Shown: one piece after another, positions 42,316-50,609 of the stretch
Layout: the number at the start of each line of letters is the position of its first letter
Numbering within the stretch: position 1 is the stretch's first letter
Source of the DNA: Agromyces terreus
GTDB taxonomy: Bacteria > Actinomycetota > Actinomycetes > Actinomycetales > Microbacteriaceae
NCBI RefSeq assembly: GCF_009749465.1
Contig: NZ_WBIS01000002.1
Span: 558,001 to 622,000, forward strand
Direction: 5' to 3'
Length of the DNA: 64,000 nucleotides
Made by a program: the position numbers and the translations under genes
Notes under the pieces: model-generated
What the model was told of the DNA's origin: nothing
Database searches by the model: none
The model's input: only the letters and a program-made list of their open reading frames with translations

Positions 42316-42376
42316 CGGCGACGGATGCCGCGGGCCCGGGCTCGCGGCATCCGGCCCCCGCCTCCTCGGCCGGGCG

Positions 42377-42382
42377 TAGGCT
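42377..42382 (+). promoter_or_regulatory. Candidate -10 (TAGGCT) of the LLM oxidoreductase gene
   Basis: TAGGCT is 6 nt before the ATG at 42389. Confidence 0.55.
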
Positions 42383-42388
42383 CGACGG

Positions 42389-43189
42389 ATGAGCCCTATC
42401 TCACCCGTGCGCCTCGGAATCCAGGTGCAGCCCCAGCACGCCCAGTACCCCGCGATCCGCGACACGGTGCTCCGACTCGAAGAGCTCGGCGCCGACATCG
42501 TCTTCAACTGGGACCACTTCTTCCCGCTCTCGGGCGACCGCGACGGCCTGCACTTCGAGGCGTGGACCATGCTCGGCGCCTGGGCCGAGCAGACCGAGCG
42601 CCTCGAGTTCGGCACCCTAGTGAACTGCAACTCGTACCGCAACGCAGACCTGCAGGCCGACATGGCCCGCACCCTCGACCACATCAGCGCGAAGGGCGGC
42701 GAGGGCCGCTTCATCTTCGGCACCGGCTCGGGCTGGTTCGAGCGCGACTACGACGAGTACGGCTACGAGTTCGGCACCGTCGGCGGGCGCCTGAACGCCC
42801 TCGCCGACGCGCTGCCCCGCATCGAGGAGCGCTGGGCGAAGCTGAACCCGGCGCCGACGCGCAAGATCCCGGTGATGATCGGCGGCAAGGGCGAGCAGAA
42901 GACCCTGAAGATCGTCGCGAAGCACGCCGACATCTGGCACTCGTTCGTGCCGCCGGCCGAGCTCGGCCGCAAGCTCGACGTGCTGAAGTCGTGGGGCGAC
43001 GAGGTGGGCCGCGACGTGTCTGAGATCACGGTGTCGAACGAGCTCGGCCGCGGGCCCGCCGACCTCGAGCACGCCGACGCCCTCTACGACGCGGGCGTGC
43101 GGCTCTTCACCCTCGGCATCACCGGCCCCGACTACGACCTCGCCTCGGCCCGCGAGTACCTGGCCTGGCGCGACGCGAAGAACGGCTGA
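42389..43189 (+). CDS. LLM class F420-dependent oxidoreductase
   Basis: A 266-residue luciferase-like monooxygenase-fold protein. Family blocks are VRLGIQVQPQHAQYPAIRDTVLRLEELGADIVFNWDHFFPL, GLHFEAWTMLGAWAEQTERLEFGTLVNCNSYRNADLQADMARTLDHISAKGGEGRFIFGTGSGW and PVMIGGKGEQKTLKIVAKHAD. The F420-binding subgroup of actinobacteria has this pattern, so coenzyme F420 is more likely than FMN. The substrate is unknown. The stop is 4 nt from that of the convergent downstream gene. Confidence 0.9.
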   Translation: MSPISPVRLGIQVQPQHAQYPAIRDTVLRLEELGADIVFNWDHFFPLSGDRDGLHFEAWTMLGAWAEQTERLEFGTLVNCNSYRNADLQADMARTLDHISAKGGEGRFIFGTGSGWFERDYDEYGYEFGTVGGRLNALADALPRIEERWAKLNPAPTRKIPVMIGGKGEQKTLKIVAKHADIWHSFVPPAELGRKLDVLKSWGDEVGRDVSEITVSNELGRGPADLEHADALYDAGVRLFTLGITGPDYDLASAREYLAWRDAKNG

Positions 43190-43193
43190 GCGA

Positions 43194-44066
43194 CTACCGC
43201 TGGGGGCCGAACACCAGCTCGCCGCCCACGGTCCACACCACCGCGAACCTGGTCAGCGTGAAGTCCGTCGACCCGTCGGTCCCGACGCTCTCGCGCACCA
43301 CGTTCGCGGTGGACCTCAGCCCGGCCTCGGGGAACCGCCCGTCCTCGGTGCAAGTGCGCTCGGCGGTGCTCGCCGCGCCCGAGGGGGCGGAGACGACGGT
43401 GAGGCAGAGGTCGAGGTCGTCCCGCGAGGCGTAGATGCCGACGCCCTCGGTCGTCTTCGCGAGGAGCCGGAACTCGGGGGCGCCCGAGCCGGCGTCGTAG
43501 AGCGACATGCCGGCGGGCACGTCCTCGGCCGTCAGCGGACGCTCGAAGACCGCGGCCGCGTCGGACTCGAGGGCGATCGGCAGGGTCTCGAGGTACTCGG
43601 CGAGGGTGCGCGGGCCGTTGTACGGCGTCGACGTCGGCGCGACCGCGAGCCCCCGGCCGCCGCCCTGCGCGCCGAGCGCCAGGCCGAGCACGACGCCCGC
43701 CACGAGGGCGCAGCCGGCGACGAGGATCGTCGACCGGGGGATGCGCGGACCCGTCGGCGCGGCCCCGGCGCCGGCCGGGTCTGCTGCGCCAGCTGCACCG
43801 GCTGCGCCGGCTGCGCCCGCCGCACCTGCCGCACCTGCCGCACCGCCGCCCGCACCGCGTGCGCCGGTCGAGGCATCCGCCCTCGAGCCTCCCTCCGCCG
43901 CGCCCGCACCGTCGTCGCCCTCGCCCTCGGCGTCGGACGTGCCCGGCTCGGCGGCCAGCCTGGCCTGGAGTTCGGCCGCGGCATCCGCCCGCTCGGCATC
44001 GGAGGAACCCGAGCCGAACGCGATGCGCTGCAGGCGGACGAGCTCCTCGTCGGGTCGTTCGGTCAT
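43194..44066 (-). CDS. Single-pass membrane protein with Gly-Ala-rich linker
   Basis: I do not recognise a family. The 290-residue protein has a cytosolic N-terminus (LVRLQRIAFGSGSSDAERADAAAELQARL), a GAAGAAG-type tandem repeat (about residues 73-96), a transmembrane helix near 113-132 (ILVAGCALVAGVVLGLALGA) and an outer domain of about 150 residues with two Cys (LCLTVV... and ERTCTED) that could form a disulfide. Anti-sigma-factor-like or sensor roles are possible but unsupported. GGAGGCCGGTC precedes the ATG. Confidence 0.78.
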   Translation of the reverse strand: MTERPDEELVRLQRIAFGSGSSDAERADAAAELQARLAAEPGTSDAEGEGDDGAGAAEGGSRADASTGARGAGGGAAGAAGAAGAAGAAGAAGAADPAGAGAAPTGPRIPRSTILVAGCALVAGVVLGLALGAQGGGRGLAVAPTSTPYNGPRTLAEYLETLPIALESDAAAVFERPLTAEDVPAGMSLYDAGSGAPEFRLLAKTTEGVGIYASRDDLDLCLTVVSAPSGAASTAERTCTEDGRFPEAGLRSTANVVRESVGTDGSTDFTLTRFAVVWTVGGELVFGPQR

Positions 44067-44157
44067 GACCGGCCTCCGTGCGCGATGGACCCGACCAGTC
44101 TCGCAGGTCGCGGCATCCGGACGAGCGGATGTCTCGCGCCATCCGATCGCCCGGGTC

Positions 44158-44163
44158 TAGGCT
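44158..44163 (+). promoter_or_regulatory. Candidate -10 (TAGGCT) of the peptide transporter gene
   Basis: TAGGCT is 7 nt before the ATG at 44171. Confidence 0.55.
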
Positions 44164-44170
44164 GACGGCC

Positions 44171-45718
44171 ATGGGCAAGGTGACCGAACCTGCCCCGGGG
44201 GAGTACGGCCCGCCAGAGCCGGAGGTCGACGACGGCGGCGAACGCGACACCCGGGGAGACCGCGGCTTCTTCGGACAGCCGAGACCGCTGGTGCACATCT
44301 TCGGCGTCGAGATGTGGGAGCGGTTCAGCTTCTACGGCATGCAGGGCATCCTGCTGCTCTACCTGTACTACTCCGCTGCCGACGGCGGCCTCGGCATGGA
44401 CCAGGCCGTCGCCACCGGCATCGTCGGCGCCTACGGCGGGGCCGTGTACCTCTCGACCGTGCTCGGCGCGTGGATCGCCGACCGGCTGCTCGGCTCCGAA
44501 CGCGTGCTCTTCTACAGCGCCATGGTGATCATGGCGGGGCACATCGGGCTCGCGCTCATCCCCGGCTTCTGGGGCGTCGGCGTCGGCCTCGTGCTCGTCG
44601 CGTTCGGCTCGGGCGGGCTCAAGGCCAACGCGACCACGGTCGTCGGAACGCTGTACTCCGCCAAGGACAGCCGACGCGACGCCGGCTTCTCGATCTTCTA
44701 CCTCGGCATCAACCTCGGCGCGTTCTTCGGCCCGATCCTCACCGGACTCCTGCAGAACACCTTCACCGCCGAGAACGGCTACCCGCCGGCACTCGGGTTC
44801 CACCTCGGGTTCGGGCTCGCCGCCGTGGGCATGGCGTTCGGCCTGATCCAGTACTCGATCGGCCGCCGGGGGCTCCCGGCCGGGGCATCCGCGATCCCGA
44901 ACCCGCTGCCGCGCAGCCGGTACGGGCTCGCGATCGCCATCGCCGCGGCATCCGTCGTGCTCGTCGTCGTGCTCGTGCTGATCGGCTTCATCACCGCCGC
45001 CAACCTCGTGACCTGGGTCATCGCCGGCACGGTCGTCGCCGCGGTGGCGATGTTCGTCGTCATCCTCTCGAGCCGCAACGTCGAGCCCGTCGAGCGCAAG
45101 CGCGTGTACGGGTTCATCCCGCTGTTCATCGCGAGCGTCGCGTTCTGGTCGCTCTACCAGCAGCAGTTCACGGTGCTCACGATCTACTCCGACGAGCAGC
45201 TCAACCGTCAGATCCTCGGCTGGGAGATGCCCGTCTCCTGGGTGCAGTCGATCAACCCGATCTTCATCATCGTGCTGTCGGGCGTGTTCGCCGCGATCTG
45301 GACGAAGCTCGGCGACCGGCAGCCGTCGACGCCGGTGAAGTTCGCGCTCGGCACGGCGATCATGGGCGTCGCGTTCCTGCTGTTCCTGCCGTTCGCCGAC
45401 GGCGGCGCGAACTCGACGCCGCTGCTCTGGATGGTGCTCATCCTGTTCGTGTTCACGATCGCCGAGCTGCTGCTCTCGCCGGTCGGCCTCTCGGTCGCCA
45501 CGAAGCTCGCCCCGAGGGTGTTCCACGCGCAGATGGTCGCGCTGTTCTTCCTCTCGGTCGCGCTCGGCACGAGCATCGCCGGCCAGCTCGGGGCGTTCTA
45601 CACGCTCGTGAACGAGGCGACGTACTTCGGCGTGCTCGGCGCGATCGCGATCGTCCTGGGCGTCGCCCTCTGGCTCGGTCGCAAGCCGGTGTTGCGGCTG
45701 ATGTCGGGCGTGCGCTGA
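44171..45718 (+). CDS. Peptide MFS transporter (POT/PTR2 family)
   Basis: A 515-residue proton-coupled oligopeptide transporter with about fourteen hydrophobic segments. The POT signature FGVEMWERFSFYGMQGILLLYLYY (residues about 43-66) contains the ExxERFxYY-like proton-coupling motif, here EMWERFSFYG, and GTLYSAKDSRRDAGFSIFYLGINLGAFFGPI is the second family signature. It would import di- and tripeptides into the cytosol. The N-terminal 40 residues are acidic and unstructured. It stands alone between two unrelated genes. Confidence 0.94.
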   Translation: MGKVTEPAPGEYGPPEPEVDDGGERDTRGDRGFFGQPRPLVHIFGVEMWERFSFYGMQGILLLYLYYSAADGGLGMDQAVATGIVGAYGGAVYLSTVLGAWIADRLLGSERVLFYSAMVIMAGHIGLALIPGFWGVGVGLVLVAFGSGGLKANATTVVGTLYSAKDSRRDAGFSIFYLGINLGAFFGPILTGLLQNTFTAENGYPPALGFHLGFGLAAVGMAFGLIQYSIGRRGLPAGASAIPNPLPRSRYGLAIAIAAASVVLVVVLVLIGFITAANLVTWVIAGTVVAAVAMFVVILSSRNVEPVERKRVYGFIPLFIASVAFWSLYQQQFTVLTIYSDEQLNRQILGWEMPVSWVQSINPIFIIVLSGVFAAIWTKLGDRQPSTPVKFALGTAIMGVAFLLFLPFADGGANSTPLLWMVLILFVFTIAELLLSPVGLSVATKLAPRVFHAQMVALFFLSVALGTSIAGQLGAFYTLVNEATYFGVLGAIAIVLGVALWLGRKPVLRLMSGVR

Positions 45719-45779
45719 CCCGGCGAACCCTCAGGCGGCGTGCGGATACGATTGGCGGGCACGCACGAGGGGAGTACGG

Positions 45780-46547
45780 ATGTCGCGCGCCCTCGTCGTG
45801 ATCCCGACGTACAACGAACGCGAGAACATCGCCGAGACCGTCGCCCGGGTGCGGGCCGCCGTGCCCGAGGCATCCGTCGTCGTCGTCGACGACAGCTCGC
45901 CCGACGGCACCGGGTACGTCGCCGAGAGCCTCGCCGCCGGCGACGACGCCGTGCGCGTGCTGCACCGCACCGCGAAGGACGGCCTCGGCGCGGCCTACCT
46001 CGCCGCGTTCCACTGGGCGCTCGACCGCGGCCACGACCCGATCGTGCAGATGGACGCCGACGGCTCGCACCTGCCCGAGCAGCTCCCCTCGCTGCTCGCG
46101 GCCCTCGAGACGACGGATGCCTCCGGCCGCCCGGCCGACCTCGTCATCGGGTCGCGATGGGTCGAGGGCGGGCGCATCGAGAACTGGCCGCGGCGCCGCG
46201 AGATCCTCTCGCGGTGGGGCAGTGCGTACGCGCGCACGGTGCTGCGCCTGTCGACGCGCGACGTGACCGCGGGGTACCGCGTGATCCGGGCCTCGGCGCT
46301 GCGCGCGATCCGGCTCGACGACGTGCACACCCGCGGGTACGGGTTCCAGGTCGACATGCTCTGGCACGCCCGGCAGGCCGGGCTCGTCGTCGTCGAGGTG
46401 CCGATCACGTTCGTCGAGCGCACGCGCGGCCGCTCGAAGATGAGCCCCATGATCGTCGTCGAGGCGATGCTGAAGGTCACCGGGTGGGGCATCGCCGGGC
46501 TGTTCCGGCGCTCGCCCGCGCCGTCGAAGGGGTTCGTCGGGTCCTGA
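45780..46547 (+). CDS. Polyprenol monophosphomannose synthase
   Basis: A 255-residue GT2 glycosyltransferase with the fold and length of actinobacterial Ppm/Dpm1 catalytic domains, which transfer mannose from GDP-mannose to polyprenyl phosphate for lipoglycan and protein O-mannosylation. Motifs: VVIPTYNERENIAETVARV near residue 5, VVVVDDSSPDGTGYVAE, IVQMDADGSHLPEQLPSLL (DxD), and VTAGYRVIRASALRAIRLD. No membrane segment is fused, so the acceptor lipid is met at the cytosolic face. TACGAT near 45747 with a GAGGGGAG site gives a leadered start. Confidence 0.92.
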   Translation: MSRALVVIPTYNERENIAETVARVRAAVPEASVVVVDDSSPDGTGYVAESLAAGDDAVRVLHRTAKDGLGAAYLAAFHWALDRGHDPIVQMDADGSHLPEQLPSLLAALETTDASGRPADLVIGSRWVEGGRIENWPRRREILSRWGSAYARTVLRLSTRDVTAGYRVIRASALRAIRLDDVHTRGYGFQVDMLWHARQAGLVVVEVPITFVERTRGRSKMSPMIVVEAMLKVTGWGIAGLFRRSPAPSKGFVGS

Positions 46548-46624
46548 TCGCGTGCGGTGCGGTCGTGTCCTGACTCGGTGCGGTGCGGTGCGGTGCGGTG
46601 CGGTGCGGCGGTCGCTCCTGCCGC

Positions 46625-46686
46625 CGCCTGAGTGCCGAATCGGCGCCTGAGTGCCCGATCGGCCGCACCGATTCGGCACTCAGGCG
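46625..46686. repeat. Hairpin element, copy 1 (19-bp arms)
   Basis: Arms 46625-46643 and 46668-46686 are exact reverse complements (CGCCTGAGTGCC... / ...GGCACTCAGGCG) around a 24-nt loop containing CCCGATCGG. The whole element is repeated 219 bp downstream. Confidence 0.85.
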
Positions 46687-46843
46687 CCGAAATCGTGTGC
46701 GGGAGCGCGGGTGTGCGGGGTGCGGGGGTGCGGGGGTGCGAGCGTGCCCGGGAGTGCGAGCGCGGGCGCGCGGGCGTGCAGGGGTGCGGGCGGCGGGGGT
46801 GCGGGGTGCGGGGTGCGGGGGTGCCCGATCGGCGTGGGAGTGG

Positions 46844-46895
46844 GAGTGCCGAATCGGCGCGGGAGTGCCCGATCGGCCGCACCGATTCGGTACTC
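46844..46895. repeat. Hairpin element, copy 2 (14-bp arms, one mismatch)
   Basis: Arms 46844-46857 and 46882-46895 pair with one mismatch (GAGTGCCGAATCGG / CCGATTCGGTACTC). About 65 bp match copy 1 closely, including the GCGCCGAAATCGT tail. Confidence 0.8.
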
Positions 46896-46967
46896 GGGCG
46901 CCGAAATCGTTTGAGGGCGCGCGGGCGGGAAGGTGCGGGTGTGCGGGGGTGCGGGGGTGCGGGCGGG

Positions 46968-48224
46968 TCAGCCGACGAGCAGCAGCGGGTCGGCGACGAG
47001 GCGCTCGCGGGCCTGGCGTCGGGCGCCCACGAACGCGGCGTCGGCGCCGCCCGACGCGGGCGAGAACACCGGGACGGCGCTGATCGCACCGTTGCCGACC
47101 GCGGGCCGGTTGCCCTGCATGGCGGTGCGGATGTCGTCGATCATGCCCGCCCAGTAGCCGCCGACGACCACGACGGCCGGGTCGATCGTGGGCACCACGA
47201 GCTGCAGGGTGCGACCGATCCAGTGGGCGGCGTCGAGCCAGGCCCACCGGGCTCGGTCCTCGGCCTCGTCGATGCGCAGCACGAGTTCTTCGAGGGCGGC
47301 CGCGCGTCCGTCGGTCGCGGCGCACCCCGCGAGCCCGGCGCGCTCGAGCACGACCTCGGGTGCGGCGACCGTGGCGAGGCAGCCCTGCTGGCCGCAACGG
47401 CACCGCAGGCCCCCGGGCACGATCGGCAGGTGGCCGAACGTCGCGCCCAGTCCGTGCGCGCCGCGGAGCGGGCGGGCGGCGGCGACCGCGGCGGCGGAGA
47501 CCGCGGTGTCGCCGTCGAGGTAGAGCAGGTCGCCGATGCCGGGCAGCGCCTCGAGCTCGACGGCCGCGGCCGCGCTCGCCGCGGGCACGAGGCGGATCGG
47601 AAGCGCCAGGGCGGCCTCGACGTCGGCGAGCGGCGGGACCATCGTGCGCAGGCCGCCGAGCACGTCGACCGGTTCGGCGCCGAACCGGGCGTCCATGATC
47701 ACGACCGAGGGCGACCCGACCACCGCCCCGTCGACGAGCACCGTGATGTCGGCCACGCGGTGCCCGGAACGGCCGGCGGCGGCCAGCGCGCGCCCGAGCA
47801 CGAGGGCGAGCGCCGCGACCGGATCGGCCGCGTCGGGGCGGGATGCCGCGGGCGCCGGATGCCCCTGCGTGGCGAGCTGCTCGGTGAACCGCGCCGACTC
47901 GTCGCCGCCGAGGCTCGCGACCGTGGCGATCGCGTCGTCGAGCCCGAGCCGCGCCGTGACGAGCACGCGGTCGCCGCCGGCGAGGGTGAGCGGGGTCGAG
48001 CGCCCGTCACCGTGGGCGTCGCCCGACTCGCGGATGACGCCCGCGTCGAGCAGGCGCGCCGTCAACCCGGCGACGGTTCCGCGCCCGAGTCCGGTGGCGT
48101 TGACGAGTTCGCTGCGGGTCGCCGTGCCGTGCGTCGCGAGATGCTCGACGACGAGGGCGGACTGTTCGCGGTGGGTGTCGAGGGGGCCGGTGATGGTGGG
48201 GACGGTCGTCTCGCCGGGTGTCAT
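46968..48224 (-). CDS. ROK-family transcriptional regulator
   Basis: A 418-residue protein with an N-terminal winged helix (EHLATHGTATRSELVNATGLGRGTVAGLTARLLDAGVIRE, residues about 27-67) and a ROK sugar-kinase-like domain. The zinc motif CRCGQQGCLATV is present near residue 270. In the motif corresponding to GEIGH of active kinases the Glu is replaced (GLGATFGHLPIVPGG), so it is probably a sugar-responsive repressor without kinase activity. No sugar operon adjoins it, and its target is unknown. The last hairpin and G-rich tracts border its 3' end. Confidence 0.88.
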   Translation of the reverse strand: MTPGETTVPTITGPLDTHREQSALVVEHLATHGTATRSELVNATGLGRGTVAGLTARLLDAGVIRESGDAHGDGRSTPLTLAGGDRVLVTARLGLDDAIATVASLGGDESARFTEQLATQGHPAPAASRPDAADPVAALALVLGRALAAAGRSGHRVADITVLVDGAVVGSPSVVIMDARFGAEPVDVLGGLRTMVPPLADVEAALALPIRLVPAASAAAAVELEALPGIGDLLYLDGDTAVSAAAVAAARPLRGAHGLGATFGHLPIVPGGLRCRCGQQGCLATVAAPEVVLERAGLAGCAATDGRAAALEELVLRIDEAEDRARWAWLDAAHWIGRTLQLVVPTIDPAVVVVGGYWAGMIDDIRTAMQGNRPAVGNGAISAVPVFSPASGGADAAFVGARRQARERLVADPLLLVG

Positions 48225-48284
48225 GACGCAAGCATGCTGCCGCCGCGCCTCGCGGTCACGTACCCCGTTCGGGGGTCATCCGCC

Positions 48285-49823
48285 TCACGGTGTTTCGAGT
48301 AGGGTGCGCACCGAGGCGTAGCCGTCCTCGACCATGGAGGACGGCGTGTCCCAGACCCGGGTCGCGCGCGAGGCATCCGTGTATCGCGGCCAGCCGGGGT
48401 CGCCGGTCGCGACGAAGGCGACGGCTGCGCCGTGTACCTCGTCGGCAAGCCGCTGCGGCGGGTTCGTGCCGGCGAGCGGCTCGATCGCGATCGAGTCGAG
48501 GCAGTCGAAGAAGAACGGCACGTCGAGGCAGTGCTCGGCGAAGCCGAACGTGCCCGAGGGCCACGAGAACCGGTACACCCAGGTGGGCGCGTCGCCGCGG
48601 AGGGCGGCGAGCCGCACGACGGCGGTGCGGAACATCCGGTCGGTGAGGAGCCGGCCGGCGACGCGTGCGGTGCCCTTGCCCGCGACATCCGGATTGGCCG
48701 CGAGGTAGGGCCGCAGCGCCGACCGGGTCAGGCCGAGCTTCTTCAGCACGAGCGACTTCGGGATCCAGCGGAGCTTCTTCTCGGCCTCGGCGAAGGCCAT
48801 CGTGAACTCGTCGTCGGTCGCGCCGAGCACCAGCGGTTTGTCGGCCCCGACGCCGGCGGCCAGGGAGTCGCGCGTGGAACGCACGAGGAGGTCGCCGTCG
48901 ATCGCCGGCCCGAGCGGCAGCCCGTGCTCGAGCATGCTGCCGAGGGAGTCGGGTCCGAGCTCGGTCGCCTGCTTCTGCAGCTCGATGATGCGCGCCTCGC
49001 TCAGCGAGCCGAGTCCGGCCCGGGTCGGTTCGACGCCGGCGGCGGCCGCGAGATCGCGCCCGAAGGCCTCGCTGCGCTCGGGCGCGACGTCGGCGAGCGC
49101 CCCTGAGATCGCGTAGACGCCGTGGAAGAGGTGCTGCGCCCGCTCCATTCCGAGCAGGGTGAGCACGGCCCCGCCGCCAGCCGATTGGCCCGCGATCGTG
49201 ACCCGCGACGGGTCGCCGCCGAACGCGGCGATGTTCTGCTGCACCCACTCGAGGGCGAGCAGCCAGTCGCGCACGCCGCGGTTGGACGGGGCATCCGCGA
49301 TCCAGCCGAAGCCGTCGAACCCGAGGCGGTACGAGATCGTCACGGTCACCACGCCGTCGCGGTTGAAGCGCCCGCCGTCGTACCAGAGGCTCGCGGGCGA
49401 ACCCGCGAAGTAGCCGCCGCCGTGGATCCAGACGAGCACCGGCAGCGCGGCATCCGCTCCGGCATCCGCTCCGGCATTCGCCCCGGCGTCCGCGGCGGAG
49501 GGTCGCGGTGTGAAGACGTTGACGTTCAGTGTGGACTCGCCGGGCACGCTCGGCTCGGGGATGAGGGTCACGCCGGGGTCGCCGCGCTGGGCGGTCGCGC
49601 CGAACTCGAGCGCGTCGCGAACGCCCTGCCACGGCGCCTTCGGCACGGGTGCGGCGAAACGGAGCTCGCCCACGGGCGCCTCGGCGAACGGGATGCCGAG
49701 GAAGGCGGCGGATGCCCCGGGGCCGCCGGGTTCGCCGCGCCAGGCGCCGCGGACGCGGCCCGCGACGGTGTCGACTTCGACGAGGGTGCCGGTGTCGGTC
49801 GGGGACTCGGACGGGATCGACAT
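48285..49823 (-). CDS. Carboxylesterase (type B, alpha/beta-hydrolase)
   Basis: A 512-residue carboxylesterase/lipase family protein without a signal peptide. The nucleophile motif TIAGQSAGGGAVLTLLGM holds the catalytic Ser in GQSAG (canonical GESAG), the oxyanion-hole motif LVWIHGGGYFAGSPAS is near residue 133, and FLGIPFAEAPVGELRF marks the N-terminal family block. An Ala/Asp repeat (DAGANAGADAGADAA) sits just before it. It would hydrolyse esters of unknown nature. ATG at 49823 is chosen from GAGGAGGAACCCC upstream. It follows the TetR gene on the same strand. Confidence 0.92.
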   Translation of the reverse strand: MSIPSESPTDTGTLVEVDTVAGRVRGAWRGEPGGPGASAAFLGIPFAEAPVGELRFAAPVPKAPWQGVRDALEFGATAQRGDPGVTLIPEPSVPGESTLNVNVFTPRPSAADAGANAGADAGADAALPVLVWIHGGGYFAGSPASLWYDGGRFNRDGVVTVTISYRLGFDGFGWIADAPSNRGVRDWLLALEWVQQNIAAFGGDPSRVTIAGQSAGGGAVLTLLGMERAQHLFHGVYAISGALADVAPERSEAFGRDLAAAAGVEPTRAGLGSLSEARIIELQKQATELGPDSLGSMLEHGLPLGPAIDGDLLVRSTRDSLAAGVGADKPLVLGATDDEFTMAFAEAEKKLRWIPKSLVLKKLGLTRSALRPYLAANPDVAGKGTARVAGRLLTDRMFRTAVVRLAALRGDAPTWVYRFSWPSGTFGFAEHCLDVPFFFDCLDSIAIEPLAGTNPPQRLADEVHGAAVAFVATGDPGWPRYTDASRATRVWDTPSSMVEDGYASVRTLLETP

Positions 49824-49836
49824 GGGGTTCCTCCTC

Positions 49837-49870
49837 ATCGAGAACGGGTGACCATCGAGAACGGGTGACG
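49837..49870. repeat. 17-bp direct repeat in the esterase leader
   Basis: ATCGAGAACGGGTGACC and ATCGAGAACGGGTGACG are adjacent copies (49837-49853, 49854-49870) just upstream of the esterase Shine-Dalgarno. AAAACCGA at 49890-49897 repeats a half-site of the TetR palindrome. Confidence 0.75.
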
Positions 49871-49932
49871 ACGGCTCGCATCGTGCGATAAAACCGAATC
49901 ACGCACGGTAATGAGCAGTATGCCGCATCCGC

Positions 49933-50511
49933 TCAGTCGTTGCGTGCGACGAGCTGCCAGAGGTACGCGATGTGGTCGGCCATGTCGATCGAGGTGTCGA
50001 GCATCCACTGCGTCTGGAGGCCGTCGGCGGCGGCGAGGAAGAGGTTGGCCACGCGTGCGACGTCGAGCTCGGGGTCGAGCCGGCCCGCCCGCTGCTCCTC
50101 GCGGAGCATCCCGCCGAACGTGCTGCGGAACTGCACGTACCGCTCGACGAAGAAGTCGTGCGCGGGGTGCTCGGCGTCGGCGGCCTCGGTCGAGAGCTGC
50201 GCGTAGAGCTGCACGAGGCCGGGCACTTCGCTGTTGTGGCGGATGACCCCGACGAAGGATCGGATCGGGGACTCGGGCTCGAGCCCGAACGACGCCGAGT
50301 CGACCTCGTCGCGCTTGCGGAGCACCTCCTGGAAGAGCTCCTCCTTCGAGCTGAAGTAGTGCAGCAGCCCGGCCTGGCTCAGTCCGACGGCGTCGGCGAG
50401 CTCCTTCACGCTCGTGCGGCGATAGCCGTTGCGGGCGATCACGTCGAGCGCGGTCGTGAGGATCTCCTCGCGCTTGGCGATGCCCTTTGCGTACGAACCT
50501 CGTTGTGCCAT
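49933..50511 (-). CDS. TetR-family regulator of the glucoside transporter/GH3 operon
   Basis: A 192-residue TetR-type regulator. The helix-turn-helix is AKREEILTTALDVIARNGYRRTSVKELADAVGLSQAGLLHYFSSKEELFQEVLRKRDE (residues about 11-69). The C-terminal domain, like those near beta-glucosidase loci in actinobacteria, would bind the inducer. It is divergent from the MFS transporter-GH3 operon. TAGCAT lies 6 nt before the ATG. The likely operator is at 50543-50567, and an AAAACCGA half-site also occurs upstream of the esterase, so it may control both units. Confidence 0.92.
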   Translation of the reverse strand: MAQRGSYAKGIAKREEILTTALDVIARNGYRRTSVKELADAVGLSQAGLLHYFSSKEELFQEVLRKRDEVDSASFGLEPESPIRSFVGVIRHNSEVPGLVQLYAQLSTEAADAEHPAHDFFVERYVQFRSTFGGMLREEQRAGRLDPELDVARVANLFLAAADGLQTQWMLDTSIDMADHIAYLWQLVARND

Positions 50512-50517
50512 AGGGGA

Positions 50518-50523
50518 ATGCTA
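50518..50523 (-). promoter_or_regulatory. Candidate -10 (TAGCAT) of the TetR gene
   Basis: TAGCAT is 6 nt before the ATG at 50511. Confidence 0.55.
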
Positions 50524-50542
50524 CGGACTCGGTCTTGCAAAC

Positions 50543-50567
50543 CAAAACCGAGCATTGTATGGTTTTG
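50543..50567. promoter_or_regulatory. TetR operator candidate CAAAACC-N11-GGTTTTG
   Basis: Exact 7-bp arms around 11 nt, A/T-rich, in the divergent gap. TATGGT (50558-50563, plus strand), a likely -10 for the transporter operon, lies inside it, so binding would block transcription. Confidence 0.8.
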
Positions 50568-50609
50568 CGATCGGCCTCGACGGCGAGGCTTCGAAAGGAC
50601 CCCCAGCAC

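Larger units (their letters stand above)
46548..46967. other. 420-bp gap of simple repeats, G-runs and two hairpin copies
   Basis: No gene is seen. It holds a perfect (CGGTG)6 run (46576-46605), two near-identical hairpin elements (46625-46686 and 46844-46895) and G-rich tracts (46708-46830 and 46921-46967) with repeated GGGG(G)TGC steps that could form G-quadruplex DNA. Open frames here are repetitive and have no homology I recognise. Confidence 0.8.

Noticed and set aside
46583-47083. Open frames in the repeat-rich gap downstream of ppm
   Set aside because: Composed of GCGGVR/CGG repeat codons and hairpin sequence; no start signal or homology.
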